The notes under the pieces were generated by a model, which was given only the letters and a program-made list of their open reading frames with translations, had not been told where the DNA came from and did not search any database. Below, in pieces: positions 48,218-58,163 of a stretch of 64,000 bases of DNA. Origin of the DNA: Paraburkholderia mimosarum LMG 23256 = NBRC 106338 (lineage in GTDB: Bacteria; Pseudomonadota; Gammaproteobacteria; Burkholderiales; Burkholderiaceae); NCBI RefSeq assembly GCF_000739815.1, contig NZ_BBJJ01000008.1, positions 62,001 through 126,000 on the forward strand, given 5' to 3'. Positions within the stretch are counted from its first letter, which is position 1. Every line of letters starts with the position of its first letter. A program made the position numbers and the translations under genes.

Positions 48218-48982
48218 TCAGGCTCCGGGTGGGAGCGTGGTCCATGCGCCGTCGAAGAGGCCTTCGAGCGGCTGAAAGCGGGCCTTGTACGCCATCTTCG
48301 GGCTCTCGCGGATCCAGTAGCCGAGATAGACGTAAGGCAGTTGAAGGCTGCGCGCCTGCTCGATCTGCCAGAGGATGTTGTAGGTGCCGTAGCTCGTATG
48401 CGGCGTATCGGGGTCGAAGAACGTGTAGACCGAGGAGAGCCCGTCGCCGAGGATGTCGATCATGCTCACCATGCGCAGCGTGCCGGGCTCGTCGGGATGC
48501 GCGGGATCGGGCTCGCGGAATTCGACGAGCCGCGAGTTGATCCGGCTTTGCAGCAGGAACTGCTCGTACTGGTCGCGGCTGTCGCGGTCCATGCCGCCGC
48601 CCGCGTGGCGCGCGGACTGGTAGCGCATATAGAGCGCGTAGTGCGCCTCGTCATAGTGCAGTGGCGCGACCGTTGCGACGAGCGCGGCGTGGCGCTTCCA
48701 CGCGCGGCGTTGCGTGCGGCCAGGCGCGAAGCGCTCGACCGGCACGCGCACCGGCACGCACGCGCGGCAACCGTCGCAGTAGGGCCGATAGGTGAATACG
48801 CCGGAACGCCGGAAGCCCGCCTTCACGAGATCGGTATAGACGTCGGAGTTGATGAGATGGCTCGGCGTGGCCACCTGCGAGCGTGCGATGCGCCCCTCCA
48901 GGTAGCTGCAAGGGTAGGGCGCCGTTGCATAGAATTGCAGCGCGGAAAGCGGTGAAAGCGGCAGCTCGTTTGGATGCGTCAC
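48218..48982 (-). CDS. bpt: Aspartate/glutamate leucyl-transferase Bpt
   Basis: 254 residues. N-end-rule transferase related to eukaryotic arginyltransferase; bacterial Bpt adds Leu to N-terminal Asp/Glu for ClpS-ClpAP degradation. The [12 protein letters not shown] start and [18 protein letters not shown]ys motif (about 67-84) are diagnostic. The later [20 protein letters not shown] is also conserved. Start GTG at 48982. Lies directly next to aat, the other N-degron transferase. Confidence 0.95.
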   Translation of the reverse strand: MTHPNELPLSPLSALQFYATAPYPCSYLEGRIARSQVATPSHLINSDVYTDLVKAGFRRSGVFTYRPYCDGCRACVPVRVPVERFAPGRTQRRAWKRHAALVATVAPLHYDEAHYALYMRYQSARHAGGGMDRDSRDQYEQFLLQSRINSRLVEFREPDPAHPDEPGTLRMVSMIDILGDGLSSVYTFFDPDTPHTSYGTYNILWQIEQARSLQLPYVYLGYWIRESPKMAYKARFQPLEGLFDGAWTTLPPGA

Positions 48983-49203
48983 GTTGGCAGCTCTCGTAGC
49001 AGTTCGGATCGTCCCTCAGGCGCGCATCGCGCACCCGGCCTCGCGCGTGACGTTCGCCAGCCTGAACGGCGCTGGGCGGAGGGGGCGACGGGTTCGCTTT
49101 TTAGTCTAACATCGACGCCGAGCAGGGATCCATCGAATTGCGCGCGCCGTCGCGCGTGCGCAAGCGGGGCGCTTTCGCCGCGCATGCGCGGCTCGCTCGC
49201 CCT

Positions 49204-49968
49204 TCATGCGGCGGGCAGGAACTCGTCGGGCGCGCCGCTGCCGCCGAGCAGATCGGCGAGCACGGCTTTGTCGAATTTCCAGGGAATGGGTGCCGCGTTC
49301 ACGTGCGTGCGCACGTGGGCGATGAACACCTTGCGCGAGATTTCGCGTCCGCCGAGCGAGGCGAGATGCGCGGTGTTCTGCTGGCAGTCGATCATCTCGA
49401 CGCCGTGGCGGCGCAGGTGCGCGACGAGCGCCGCGAGCGCGATCTTCGAGGCGTCGGTGACCGAGGCGAACATCGACTCGCCGAAGAACATCGTGCCGAG
49501 CGCCACGCCGTAAAGACCGCCTACACGCTCGCCGTTGCACCATGCCTCGACGCTGTGCGCATCGCCCACGCGGTGCAGGGTGGAGTAGGCATCGATCACG
49601 TCGCCCGTAATCCAGGTGCCGCGCTGTCCGCGCCGGGGCGCGCTCGCGCATGCGCGCATCACGGCGGCGAAATTGTTGTCGACGCGAATCTCCCACGCGT
49701 TCTCGCGCAGCACGCGCTTGAGCGTCTTCCTGAACGAAGGCGAGACCTTGAACTCGTCGGGCCGCAGGATCATGCGCGGGTCGGGGCTCCACCAGAGGAC
49801 CGGCTGGCCGTCGGAGTACCAGGGGAAGATGCCGCGCCGATAGGCGTCGACGAGGCGCGAGGGCAGCAGGTCCGCGCTCGCGGCGAGCAGGCCCGGCGCG
49901 CCGCTCGACGCGCCGAGCGCGCGCTCGACGGCGGGAAAGGGGTCGTCGGGCGAAAGCCAGGGGACCAT
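49204..49968 (-). CDS. aat: Leucyl/phenylalanyl-tRNA-protein transferase
   Basis: 254 residues. It transfers Leu or Phe from aminoacyl-tRNA to N-terminal Arg/Lys, the classic primary step of the bacterial N-end rule. The [20 protein letters not shown] block (about 44-63) and [15 protein letters not shown] are family signatures. It is upstream of bpt in the same direction with 221 bases between, and downstream of the NUDIX gene. Confidence 0.96.
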   Translation of the reverse strand: MVPWLSPDDPFPAVERALGASSGAPGLLAASADLLPSRLVDAYRRGIFPWYSDGQPVLWWSPDPRMILRPDEFKVSPSFRKTLKRVLRENAWEIRVDNNFAAVMRACASAPRRGQRGTWITGDVIDAYSTLHRVGDAHSVEAWCNGERVGGLYGVALGTMFFGESMFASVTDASKIALAALVAHLRRHGVEMIDCQQNTAHLASLGGREISRKVFIAHVRTHVNAAPIPWKFDKAVLADLLGGSGAPDEFLPAA

Positions 49969-49991
49969 CGTCGCGGGGACTCGCGGGACTG

Positions 49992-50537
49992 TCAGCCGTC
50001 GCGCAGCGAGCGCAGGACGTCGCCGGTGTGCAGCCCGTAGCTGCCGGACTGGCGATCGGCAAAGAAAAAGCGCAGGGTCTGGCCGACGGTGGGGAACGCA
50101 ATGTCGTCCCAGGGAATCTCGTGCTCTTCGAAAAGCCTCACTTCGAGGCTTTCCTCACCGGCTTCGATTTCGATGTCGAGCAGGCGCGCGAGATAGAACA
50201 GATGCACCTGGTGCACGCGCGGCACGTTCAGCAGCGAAAAGAGATTCTGCACCTCGACGCGTGCGCCGGCTTCCTCGAGTGTTTCGCGCGCCGCGGCTTC
50301 GGCGGTTGTCTCGCCCATTTCCATGAAGCCTGCTGGCAGTGTCCAGTAGCCGTAGCGCGGCTCGATCGCGCGGCGGCACAAGAGCACCTTGTCTTCCCAG
50401 ACCGGCACCGTGCCGACCACGTTGCGTGGATTCTGGTAGTGGACGGTGCCGCAGTGCGAGCAGACATAGCGTTCGCGATTGTCGCCGGGCGGAATGAGCA
50501 GGCTGACCGCCTGACCGCAAGTCGAGCAGAATTTCAT
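49992..50537 (-). CDS. NUDIX hydrolase with zinc ribbon
   Basis: 181 residues. An N-terminal CxxC-type zinc ribbon (FCSTCGQ and YVCSHCG) precedes a NUDIX domain with the box [22 protein letters not shown], near residue 75. This arrangement resembles NudC-like pyrophosphatases, though the SQPWPFPxS NAD motif is not seen, so the substrate is open. ATG at 50537 (MKFCSTC) was chosen; GTG at 50543 is a minor alternative. It is 23 bases upstream of aat. Confidence 0.9.
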   Translation of the reverse strand: MKFCSTCGQAVSLLIPPGDNRERYVCSHCGTVHYQNPRNVVGTVPVWEDKVLLCRRAIEPRYGYWTLPAGFMEMGETTAEAAARETLEEAGARVEVQNLFSLLNVPRVHQVHLFYLARLLDIEIEAGEESLEVRLFEEHEIPWDDIAFPTVGQTLRFFFADRQSGSYGLHTGDVLRSLRDG

Positions 50538-50674
50538 GGGCACGATAGGGGGATGGGTGATGCGAGTTTATCACCGCTGCACATCGCTGCCGGATGTTGC
50601 TCGAAGACGGCTCGAAGAAGAGGGGGAAATCCGCGCTCGATTGCACTTCCCGGCGTGGGAGACCGTAAACGGGA

Positions 50675-50708
50675 AAAGGGTTACAAGACCCTTGCCTTGT
50701 AACCCTTT
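50675..50708 (-). terminator. Terminator after initiator tRNA
   Basis: 13-bp stem AAAGGGTTACAAG / CTTGTAACCCTTT with an 8-base loop, 11 bases after the tRNA on the minus strand. The run of T after the stem is short (TTTT shared with the stem). Confidence 0.75.
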
Positions 50709-50718
50709 CGAATTCTGC

Positions 50719-50795
<77 letters not shown>

Positions 50796-50810
50796 TCCGT
50801 CGAAGAAAAA

Positions 50811-50839
50811 ATTATATGACAGATCGCGCGGCGTTGCAA
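50811..50839 (-). promoter_or_regulatory. Sigma-70 promoter of initiator tRNA
   Basis: Minus-strand TTGCAA (50839-50834), 17-base spacer and consensus TATAAT (50816-50811), 15 bases before the tRNA. Confidence 0.85.
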
Positions 50840-51034
50840 CAATAAATGACGAGTGCCTTTCCGTGCGTTTGCAGAACGATTGCACGACGCCGGCGGACGG
50901 CCTGTCCATCCTTCGGGATAGAATCGGGGCTCGGTCGCAGGAGTGCTCGTCGTGGCTCGGACATAGACTTGCGCGGACTTGCGCGCTCGCCCCGGCATCT
51001 TGCGCCCCCAACGCTCCCTTCATACGCCTCATTC

Positions 51035-51532
51035 ATGGACATTCCCCTCGATCTGCAATCGATAGCCGCGCAGGAGCATGCGCTGGTATTTCCCCGTTTC
51101 GACGCCGATCGCGCCTGGCAGCTCGGTTCGCATCTGCACGAGCTTGCCCGAGCCCGCGCGCTTCCCGTTGCCATCGACGTGCGCATGTTCGGGCAACCGC
51201 TCTTCTTCTGCGCGCTCGAAGGCGCCACGCCCGATAACGCCGACTGGGTGCGCCGCAAGTCACGCGTGGTCGAGCACTTTCGCCGCAGCTCCTATGCGAT
51301 CGGCCTACGCATGCAGCAAACCGGCTCGACGCTCGCAGAAAAGCACGGCTTGCCCATCGCCGATTTCGCGCCGCACGGCGGCTCGTTTCCGCTGACCGTG
51401 GCCGGTGCGGGCGTGATCGGCTCGGTGACGGTCTCGGGCATGCCGCAACGCGCCGATCACGAACTGGTGGTCGAGGCGCTTTGCGCGCAGCTCGACGTCG
51501 AGTACGCGCAGCTCGCGCTCGCGAAGGTCTGA
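51035..51532 (+). CDS. UPF0303 family protein
   Basis: 165 residues. Resembles the UPF0303 (HbpS/GlcG-like fold) group, with [29 protein letters not shown] and a C-terminal [21 protein letters not shown]. Function is unknown; relatives bind heme or small molecules. The ATG at 51035 (MDIPLDLQ) is chosen over an in-frame start at 50846 that would read through the tRNA promoter region. The SMR gene follows 4 bases after its stop. Confidence 0.85.
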   Translation: MDIPLDLQSIAAQEHALVFPRFDADRAWQLGSHLHELARARALPVAIDVRMFGQPLFFCALEGATPDNADWVRRKSRVVEHFRRSSYAIGLRMQQTGSTLAEKHGLPIADFAPHGGSFPLTVAGAGVIGSVTVSGMPQRADHELVVEALCAQLDVEYAQLALAKV

Positions 51533-51536
51533 CGCG

Positions 51537-51884
51537 ATGCGCTTCCCAGTCTTGTCTGCGTGGACCTGGCTCGTCATCTCGATCGTCGCGGAAGTCATCG
51601 CGACCTCTGCGCTGCGCGCCTCGGACGGCTTTACGCGGCTCGTGCCGTCGGCGATCGTCGTGGCGGGATACGGCGTCGCGTTTTACGGGCTCTCGCTCAC
51701 CTTGCGCAGCTTGCCGGTCGGCATCGTCTATGCGGTGTGGTCCGGCGTGGGTATCGTGCTCATCACGCTCGTTGCGATGGCGCTCTATCGGCAGGTGCCC
51801 GATCTGCCGGCCGTATTCGGGCTTGGCCTCATCGTGGCCGGCGTGGTCGTGCTCAATCTGTTCTCGAAGATGCAGGCGCACTGA
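51537..51884 (+). CDS. Small multidrug resistance (SMR) transporter
   Basis: 115 residues with four membrane helices. The essential Glu is in IVAEVIATS (about residue 19), with [10 protein letters not shown] at the third helix, the signature of the Qac/EmrE branch. Proton-driven export of cationic compounds is the family function. It starts 4 bases after the UPF0303 gene, so the two are translationally linked. Confidence 0.93.
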   Translation: MRFPVLSAWTWLVISIVAEVIATSALRASDGFTRLVPSAIVVAGYGVAFYGLSLTLRSLPVGIVYAVWSGVGIVLITLVAMALYRQVPDLPAVFGLGLIVAGVVVLNLFSKMQAH

Positions 51885-52066
51885 AAACCCTTGGCGCGCA
51901 GCACGACGTCAAGGCCCCGGGCGGCCTGGCCATAGCGTCGGCAAGGGCGTCGGTCACGTTCGCCCCAGGCTTTTTCTCCCGCGCGTAACATGGCCGGTTA
52001 CCGCCGTGCACCGCGTCGTTGGCTGGCGGGAGGGCTATTCGCTGAATTTCCCCATTGGGGCAGGAC

Positions 52067-52351
52067 ATGATCATTCGTTTCCCCGCCGATGCGCCGCTCT
52101 ATCGCGACTCCAATCTCACGGTGGTCTTTCCCGCGCTCGTTGACGGCGCGCGCGTACCGTGCGCGATTTCCGTCGAGGCTCTCGAGGACCATTTCGGCGC
52201 GCTGCCCGCGACTCGCGATGCATGGATGCAGGCTTTCGATGCCGGCCGTCCGCGTATCGAGGCGGTGGCCCGCGCCCATCTCGAACTCAGCAACGGCACG
52301 CCCGTGCTGCTCAAGAGCGGTCATTTTCCGCCCGGTCGCCTGGACTCGTAG
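52067..52351 (+). CDS. DUF1488 family protein
   Basis: 94 residues, no signal or membrane segment. The DSNLTVVFPALVDGARVPCAISVEAL start and RPRIEAVARAHLE block fit DUF1488, a small family of unknown function. ATG at 52067 has GCAGGAC just upstream; TTG at 52055 in frame was rejected. Confidence 0.82.
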   Translation: MIIRFPADAPLYRDSNLTVVFPALVDGARVPCAISVEALEDHFGALPATRDAWMQAFDAGRPRIEAVARAHLELSNGTPVLLKSGHFPPGRLDS

Positions 52352-52604
52352 CCCAGGGCGCGCGGCCCGGAGGTAATGACGTCCCGGCCGCCGCGACCCG
52401 CTCGCGCTGCCATGAGTATCGCCGAACGCAAAGAGGCTGGAGCGCGCGGCGCACGGTCCGATGATCGACGCCGCGCTCGATGCCTGGTTCGGCGTTCGCG
52501 CTGCGCCGGGCGAGCCGCCGGCGGTGCGGACGGCTGGCGCAGCGTCGTGATAGCCTCGGAAGCGGTATCGATTCACCGTCCATCGTTTCGTCCTGCCGAT
52601 CACC

Positions 52605-53762
52605 ATGTCACACGAAGCCACTGCAAGTCCGACCGCTTCCCACGCCGATCCGCACGTGCTCACGCGCGTGGCGAACCGCATCGGCTATATCGAACTCGAG
52701 CGTCCGCAGGCGCTCAACGCGCTGACGACCGCAATGGTACGCACCATGCACGCAGCGCTCGATCGCTGGCGCAACGACCCTGGCGTGCTGGCGGTGATCG
52801 TGCGCACGCGCCACGCGCGTGCGTTCTGCGCGGGCGGTGATGTCCGCTTTCTCTACGAGGCGTATCGCGCCGGCGACCAGGCGGCGCTCGACACGTTCTT
52901 TGCCGACGAATATCGCCTCAATCACGCCATCTTCACTTACCCGAAGCCGTATATCGCGATGCTCAACGGCGTGGTCATGGGCGGTGGCATGGGCATTTCG
53001 CAGGGCGCGTATCGCACGGGCGGCCTGCGCCTCGTTGGCGCGACCATGCGCATGGCGATGCCGGAGACGCGCATCGGCCTTTTCCCCGACGTCGGCATGG
53101 GCTGGTTTCTCGCACGCACGCCTGGCGCGATCGGCAGGTATCTCGCGGTGACGGGCGAGACGCTCGATCAGGCGAGCGCGCTATATGCAGGGCTCGCCGA
53201 TGCGTCGCTCGACGAAACCGCATGGCCGGGGCTGCTTGACGCGCTCGAGAGCGAGCCGTTTGCGACCGGCGCCGAGGTGGTGGCGCGCATCAGGCAGGCA
53301 GCGCTGCCCGAACACGAGGCGCGGCGCCTCGCCGAGGGTTCGTCGCTGGCGGCGGTTCGTGGCTGGCTCGATCGGCATTTCTCGCTGGCCGATGTGCCCG
53401 CCATGCTGGCTTCGCTAGAAGCTGCCCGGCTTGCGGGCGAGCGTGAGCATGCCGAATGGGCCGAGCAGATCGTGGGCGTTTTGCGCGCGCGCTCGCCGCT
53501 CTCGATGGCGGTGTCGCTCGAAGTCGTGTCGCGCGCGGAGGGAACGATGGCCGACTGCCTGCGCCGCGATCTCGATCTCACGCGATCGAGCTTCGCGACC
53601 GGCGACGTGATGGAAGGCATCCGCGCACGCATCGTCGACAAGGACGATCACCCGCAGTGGCGCTTCGCGAATATAGAAGACGTGCCCCGGGAAGCGGTCG
53701 AGCAGATGTTCGAGAGTCCCTGGAGCGTGACTGAGCATCCGTTACGCGAGCTGATCGGCTGA
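52605..53762 (+). CDS. Enoyl-CoA hydratase/isomerase family, 3-hydroxyisobutyryl-CoA hydrolase type
   Basis: 385 residues, the length and two-part structure of 3-hydroxyisobutyryl-CoA hydrolases (valine breakdown) rather than the 260-residue hydratases. The oxyanion-hole segments RAFCAGGDVRFLYE (about 72-85) and GVVMGGGMGIS, and the MPETRIGLFPDVG catalytic-Glu/Asp block, are all present. The C-terminal helical half (residues 230-385) is also typical. Substrate is inferred from architecture. Confidence 0.9.
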   Translation: MSHEATASPTASHADPHVLTRVANRIGYIELERPQALNALTTAMVRTMHAALDRWRNDPGVLAVIVRTRHARAFCAGGDVRFLYEAYRAGDQAALDTFFADEYRLNHAIFTYPKPYIAMLNGVVMGGGMGISQGAYRTGGLRLVGATMRMAMPETRIGLFPDVGMGWFLARTPGAIGRYLAVTGETLDQASALYAGLADASLDETAWPGLLDALESEPFATGAEVVARIRQAALPEHEARRLAEGSSLAAVRGWLDRHFSLADVPAMLASLEAARLAGEREHAEWAEQIVGVLRARSPLSMAVSLEVVSRAEGTMADCLRRDLDLTRSSFATGDVMEGIRARIVDKDDHPQWRFANIEDVPREAVEQMFESPWSVTEHPLRELIG

Positions 53763-53846
53763 TCCGACTGGAGAAGAGGAAGAGGGGACGCAGGCGCAAG
53801 TACAGACCGTGCTTCGCGCGCGGCCTGTAGATCTTGCAGTCGTGGG

Positions 53847-54272
53847 TCAGTCTTCTACGGTTTCGCTCATGAACGCGCGCATGAATACGAGCGCACCCCA
53901 GCCCCACATCGCGTTCGAGGCGAAGCCCGTCGCGAGCCGCGGCAGCATGTTGCCGCTCGGCCAGATACCGCGCAGCGGATTGGCGACGAACACCGTTGCG
54001 GCCGTGAGGACGATGCCGCCGAAAACAAAGGCTTGAACCCACGGTGCGGGCCGTGACGGCGACACGCGCAGCAGCCACGCCATCAGCACGGCCCAGACGG
54101 CGCTCCAGATCGCGTTGGCGAGGAACTCGGGCAGCCCGAGGGGCAGGAACGGGGCCGTCGAAAATCCAGCCACGTCGATGACCTGCGCGGCGTGCAGTAA
54201 CGCGAGCGTCGCCTCGCGAAAGAAGAGCGACGCCAGAAAGCCGGATACGAACGGCAGAATCAGTTTTTGCAT
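53847..54272 (-). CDS. Four-helix inner-membrane protein
   Basis: 141 residues with about four hydrophobic segments, starting MQKLILPFVSGFLASLFFRE. No named family recognised; similar unannotated membrane proteins occur in Burkholderia. The ATG at 54272 was preferred to an upstream in-frame start at 54389, which adds a polar, low-complexity leader. No neighbours suggest a role. Confidence 0.75.
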   Translation of the reverse strand: MQKLILPFVSGFLASLFFREATLALLHAAQVIDVAGFSTAPFLPLGLPEFLANAIWSAVWAVLMAWLLRVSPSRPAPWVQAFVFGGIVLTAATVFVANPLRGIWPSGNMLPRLATGFASNAMWGWGALVFMRAFMSETVED

Positions 54273-54657
54273 GGAATCGTGCGAGGGCTTGCGTGGCCTC
54301 GCCGCGTCTTGCGCATTCTCGCGCGGCGTGCCGGTGTATTTGTGGGTGCGTGCGCCATTATATCGGCGCGCGACGCAGCGGGGCTGCACCGTATGCTAAA
54401 GCGTCGGGCAAAGCACGAAAGTGGAAAACCTAAGCTCAAAAAAATCGTTCTAAAGCGCGAGGCCCCTCCCTAGACTGGTCCCCCATGAAGACGGCGCCGC
54501 TGTCGTCGCGCGCTGCGCGAGGCGCTGGCGCATCCCGTCCGCTATCCAATCCTTTTTTTGAGCCGGCCTCGAGCGGCGCGCTCGTTGCGCGGCGCGACCC
54601 CGCTTGCCGCTGTTGTTCACCCGATTCGCATTTCGAAATGACAGGCAGGAGTAACGC
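54273..54657. other. Intergenic region upstream of ssuD
   Basis: About 385 bases without a gene. It contains an A/T-rich word near 54438-54456 and a poly-T run at 54552-54558. The ssu promoter should lie here, but no clear sigma-70 or CysB-like pair can be named. Confidence 0.35.
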
Positions 54658-55815
54658 ATGAATGTGTTCTGGTTCATCCCGACTCATGGTGACAGCCGCT
54701 ATCTGGGCACGACCGAGGGCGCACGCGCTGCCGACCTCGCGTACTTCCAGCAGATCGCCGTCGCCGCCGATACGCTCGGCTACGAGGGCGTGCTGCTGCC
54801 CACGGGCCGCTCGTGCGAGGACGCCTGGGTCGTGGCGTCGAGCCTCATTGCCGCGACGCGGCGCCTGAAGTTTCTCGTGGCGATCCGCCCGGGCCTCTCG
54901 TCGCCGGCGCTCTCCGCGCGCATGGCCGCGACGTTCGACCGGCTCTCGAACGGGCGTCTGCTCATCAACGTCGTGACCGGCGGCGATACGGCCGAACTCG
55001 AAGGCGACGGCCTCTTCGTCGATCACGACACCCGCTATGCCATCACCGACGAGTTCCTGCACATCTGGCGCAACTTGCTCGCGGCTTCGCACACGAACGA
55101 GGCCATCGACTTCGAAGGACGCCATTTGCGTTCGGTGGGCGGCAAGGTGCTTTATCCGCCGGCGCAGCGTCCGCATCCGCCGCTGTGGTTCGGCGGCTCG
55201 TCGCCGGCCGCGCACGCCATGGCGGGCGCGCATATCGACACCTATCTGACCTGGGGGGAGCCGCCCGAAGCCGTCGCGCGCAAGATCGCCGACATTCGCG
55301 CGCGTGCCGCGGAGCATGGCCGCACGATCCGCTTCGGCATCCGTTTGCACGTGATCGTGCGCGAGACCGAAGACGAAGCGTGGGCCGCCGCAGACAAGCT
55401 CATCAGCCACCTCGACGACGACACCGTGGCGCGCGCCCAGGCCGCGTTCGCGAAGATGGATTCGGAAGGCCAGCGCCGCATGGCCGCGCTGCACGGCGGC
55501 AAGCGTGGCACGCGCAAGGACCTCGAGGTCTATCCGAACCTGTGGGCCGGCGTGGGCCTCGTGCGGGGCGGCGCGGGCACGGCGCTCGTCGGGAATCCTG
55601 AGCAAGTGGCCGCACGCATGAAGGAGTATGCGGAACTCGGCATCGAGACGTTCATTCTGTCCGGTTACCCCCATCTGGAGGAGTCTTACCGGTTTGCGGA
55701 ACTCGTGTTTCCGCTGCTGCCCGGGCGTGCCGGGAAGCGCGCGGGCGGCCCGCTTTCCGGTCCATTCGGCGAAGTGGTCGGCAATCACTTTCTGCCGAAG
55801 GCTAGCCAGAGCTGA
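54658..55815 (+). CDS. ssuD: FMNH2-dependent alkanesulfonate monooxygenase
   Basis: 385 residues of the luciferase-like family. It cleaves C1-C14 alkanesulfonates to aldehyde and sulfite, to supply sulphur. The start [18 protein letters not shown] is very typical of SsuD, with [13 protein letters not shown] and [20 protein letters not shown] site precedes the ATG. It needs reduced FMN from an SsuE-type reductase, which is not encoded nearby. First gene of the ssuD-ssuC-ssuB run. Confidence 0.96.
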   Translation: MNVFWFIPTHGDSRYLGTTEGARAADLAYFQQIAVAADTLGYEGVLLPTGRSCEDAWVVASSLIAATRRLKFLVAIRPGLSSPALSARMAATFDRLSNGRLLINVVTGGDTAELEGDGLFVDHDTRYAITDEFLHIWRNLLAASHTNEAIDFEGRHLRSVGGKVLYPPAQRPHPPLWFGGSSPAAHAMAGAHIDTYLTWGEPPEAVARKIADIRARAAEHGRTIRFGIRLHVIVRETEDEAWAAADKLISHLDDDTVARAQAAFAKMDSEGQRRMAALHGGKRGTRKDLEVYPNLWAGVGLVRGGAGTALVGNPEQVAARMKEYAELGIETFILSGYPHLEESYRFAELVFPLLPGRAGKRAGGPLSGPFGEVVGNHFLPKASQS

Positions 55816-55853
55816 GAGGGCGGACGAATGCAGCAACCGTGGAGGACGCGACG

Positions 55854-56726
55854 ATGGCGCAATCGGCAGTGACGGAAGTGAAAGAAGTGACAGTCGCACC
55901 CGCAAGCGGCGCGGTCGGTGACGCTGGTGCGCGCGCCGTGCTGGCGTTCGCGCGCGCGAGCCGGCGCCGGCTCGCGCCCTGGCTCGTGCCGCTGGCGATT
56001 CTCGTGAGCTGGGAAATTGCGGCGAAAAGCGGCGCCCTCTCGACGCGTGTGCTGCCCGAGCCGTTCGCCGTGGTGCGGGCAGCATGGTCGCTGATCGAAT
56101 CGGGAGAAATGTGGCAGGACGTGCGCGTGAGCACCTGGCGGGCGCTCTCGGGCTTCGCGATCGGCGGGGGCATCGGTCTCGTGCTCGGGCTCGCTACCGG
56201 CCTCTTCAAGCGCGTGGAAACCGCGCTGGATTCGACGGTTCAGATGGTGCGCAACATCCCGGCGCTCGCCATGATTCCGTTAGTGATCCTCTGGTTTGGC
56301 ATCGGCGAAGAGGCGAAGGTGTTTCTCGTCTCGCTGGGCGTTTTCTTTCCCGTCTACGTGAACACGTTCCACGGCATACGCTCGGTGGACGCCAATCTCG
56401 TCGAGATGGCGCGCAGCTATGGGCTCGAGGGTTTCGCGCTCTATCGGGAAGTGATCTTGCCGGGGGCATTGCCGTCGATTCTCGTCGGCGTGCGCTTTGC
56501 GCTCGGCCTGATGTGGGTGACGCTGATCGTCGCGGAGACGATCTCTGCACAGTCGGGCATCGGCTACATGACGATGAACGCGCGAGAGTTCCTGCAGACC
56601 GATGTGGTGGTCGTCGGCATCCTGCTTTATGCGGGGCTCGGCAAGCTCGCCGACTGGCTCGCGAAGTGGCTGGAGCGCGTGGCGCTGCGCTGGCATCCTG
56701 CATATCAAGAGGAGGGCGAAGCATGA
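55854..56726 (+). CDS. ssuC: Alkanesulfonate ABC transporter permease
   Basis: 290 residues, six membrane segments. Inner-membrane component for sulfonate import. The EAA loop [24 protein letters not shown] fits the SsuC/TauC/NrtB group. The ATG at 55854 follows GGAGGA; a GTG at 55839 is the weaker option. Its stop overlaps the ssuB start as ATGA. Confidence 0.95.
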   Translation: MAQSAVTEVKEVTVAPASGAVGDAGARAVLAFARASRRRLAPWLVPLAILVSWEIAAKSGALSTRVLPEPFAVVRAAWSLIESGEMWQDVRVSTWRALSGFAIGGGIGLVLGLATGLFKRVETALDSTVQMVRNIPALAMIPLVILWFGIGEEAKVFLVSLGVFFPVYVNTFHGIRSVDANLVEMARSYGLEGFALYREVILPGALPSILVGVRFALGLMWVTLIVAETISAQSGIGYMTMNAREFLQTDVVVVGILLYAGLGKLADWLAKWLERVALRWHPAYQEEGEA

Positions 56727-57583
56727 GCGCAAGCCAGTTGGCACCACGCTATGGTGCAGGGCGCGAGCGCGTGCATGCACGTGCGCGAAGCGACACGCGA
56801 GAAGGCACGGGTGAGGCTGTGGCGTTGCGCACGACTTCGCGCTCAGGGGACGCTGCCGTTGAACTGCGCGGCGTGGGAAAACGCTATGGCGAGCGCGTCG
56901 TGCTGAACGGCTTCGATCTTGCAATCGAGCGCGGCAGTTTCGTCTCGATCGTCGGACGCAGCGGATGCGGCAAGTCCACGTTGCTGCGCTTGATCGCCGG
57001 CCTCGAAATCGCGGACGAGGGCGCCGTGGAACGGCGCGGCGCAAATGGCGCGGTCCTCGATACGCGCATCATGTTTCAGGATGCGCGCCTTTTGCCGTGG
57101 AAAACCGTGCTGCAGAACGTGATGCTCGGGCTCGGGCGCGGCGCACGCGAGGACGCCCGCGCGGTGCTGAACGAGGTGGGTCTTCTCGAGCGCGCCGACG
57201 AGTGGCCCGCGCGTCTTTCGGGCGGCCAGAAGCAACGCGTCGCGCTCGCACGTGCGCTCGTGCACCGGCCGAGCCTGCTGCTCCTCGACGAACCGCTCGG
57301 GGCGCTCGACGCGCTCACTCGCATCGAGATGCATGCGCTCATCGAGCGCCTGTGGCGCGAGCATCGCTTCACCGCGCTGCTGGTGACGCACGATGTGCAT
57401 GAGGCCGTCGCGCTCGGCGACCGGATCTTGCTCGTGGAGTCCGGGCGCATCGCGCTCGATGAGGCCGTGGCGCTAGAACGCCCACGCGCCCGCGTCGATG
57501 CGCGTTTCGCCGCGCTCGAAGGGAACGTGCTGCAGTACCTGCTCAATCCGGGCTCGCAGCCAACGAGCGGGCGGCCTGCCTGA
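56723..57583 (+). CDS. ssuB: Alkanesulfonate ABC transporter ATP-binding protein
   Basis: 286 residues. Walker [11 protein letters not shown] (about 78-87), signature [15 protein letters not shown], Walker [17 protein letters not shown] and a switch His in [12 protein letters not shown] are all present. Partner of SsuC in sulfonate uptake. The start overlaps the ssuC stop (ATGA), implying coupled translation. The first 45 residues precede the ABC core and are low complexity. Confidence 0.95.
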   Translation: MSASQLAPRYGAGRERVHARARSDTREGTGEAVALRTTSRSGDAAVELRGVGKRYGERVVLNGFDLAIERGSFVSIVGRSGCGKSTLLRLIAGLEIADEGAVERRGANGAVLDTRIMFQDARLLPWKTVLQNVMLGLGRGAREDARAVLNEVGLLERADEWPARLSGGQKQRVALARALVHRPSLLLLDEPLGALDALTRIEMHALIERLWREHRFTALLVTHDVHEAVALGDRILLVESGRIALDEAVALERPRARVDARFAALEGNVLQYLLNPGSQPTSGRPA

Positions 57584-57633
57584 GTATTCATTCCAATCCT
57601 CTCTTTTTCATTCGAATTCACGGAGACGAATCC

Positions 57634-57849
57634 ATGAGCATTACCGCCATTAACGTGCGCAACCAGTTTCGCGGCAAGATCAAGGAGATCATTCGCGGGC
57701 CCGTCGTTTCGGAAGTCGATGTCGACACGGCGTTCGGGATCGTGACCTCGGTAATCACCACGCGCTCGATCGACGAACTCGCGTTGAAGGTGGGCTCGGA
57801 AGTGGTCGCACTGGTGAAGTCCACGGAGGTGTCGATCGCGCGCCTTTGA
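57634..57849 (+). CDS. Mop/TOBE-type molybdate-binding protein
   Basis: 71 residues, a single Mop/TOBE domain: AINVRNQFRGKIKEIIRGPVVSEV and the ALVKSTEVSIARL end. Such molbindins store or deliver molybdate or other oxyanions. It starts 50 bases after ssuB with a GGAG site and so probably belongs to the same transcript, a common arrangement in Burkholderia. Confidence 0.9.
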   Translation: MSITAINVRNQFRGKIKEIIRGPVVSEVDVDTAFGIVTSVITTRSIDELALKVGSEVVALVKSTEVSIARL

Positions 57850-57911
57850 CACGAGAGGCGCGCGCTCGAAGTGCTACGATGAACCGTCAGCATACGGACG
57901 GAGTGGCGATC

Positions 57912-58163
57912 ATGGAGCCGAAGGGCATCGACATGGGCGACTACCAGGAGCACTACAAGGACTACGACATCGAAGTCGCGGTCGAACAGGTGCTCACGGG
58001 GGTCAAGGCTCACTATCGCGTGCTGAAGGGCGATACGGTCGTGGAGGACTGGCAGCTCGTGCCTATCACGCGCCTCTGGTCCACCGAGCATGCGGCCGCG
58101 CAGGCCGGCTTCGATGCGGCTCGCGCGTGGATCGATTCGCGTGATGGCGCGCAGGCGCTCTAG
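57912..58163 (+). CDS. Small unknown protein
   Basis: 83 residues, acidic and soluble, with DIEVAVEQVLTGVKAHYRV and WSTEHAAAQAGFDAARAWID. Not recognised. The ATG at 57912 follows GGAGTGGCG; ATG at 57879 would add 11 residues. Its 3' end overlaps the convergent dnaJ-like gene by 4 bases. Confidence 0.75.
   Translation: MEPKGIDMGDYQEHYKDYDIEVAVEQVLTGVKAHYRVLKGDTVVEDWQLVPITRLWSTEHAAAQAGFDAARAWIDSRDGAQAL

Noticed and set aside
52352..52604. Possible small gene between DUF1488 and the crotonase-fold gene
   Set aside because: A short frame ending near 52550 has protein-like codon use, but it lacks a start codon at its 5' end and any family match; too weak to call.
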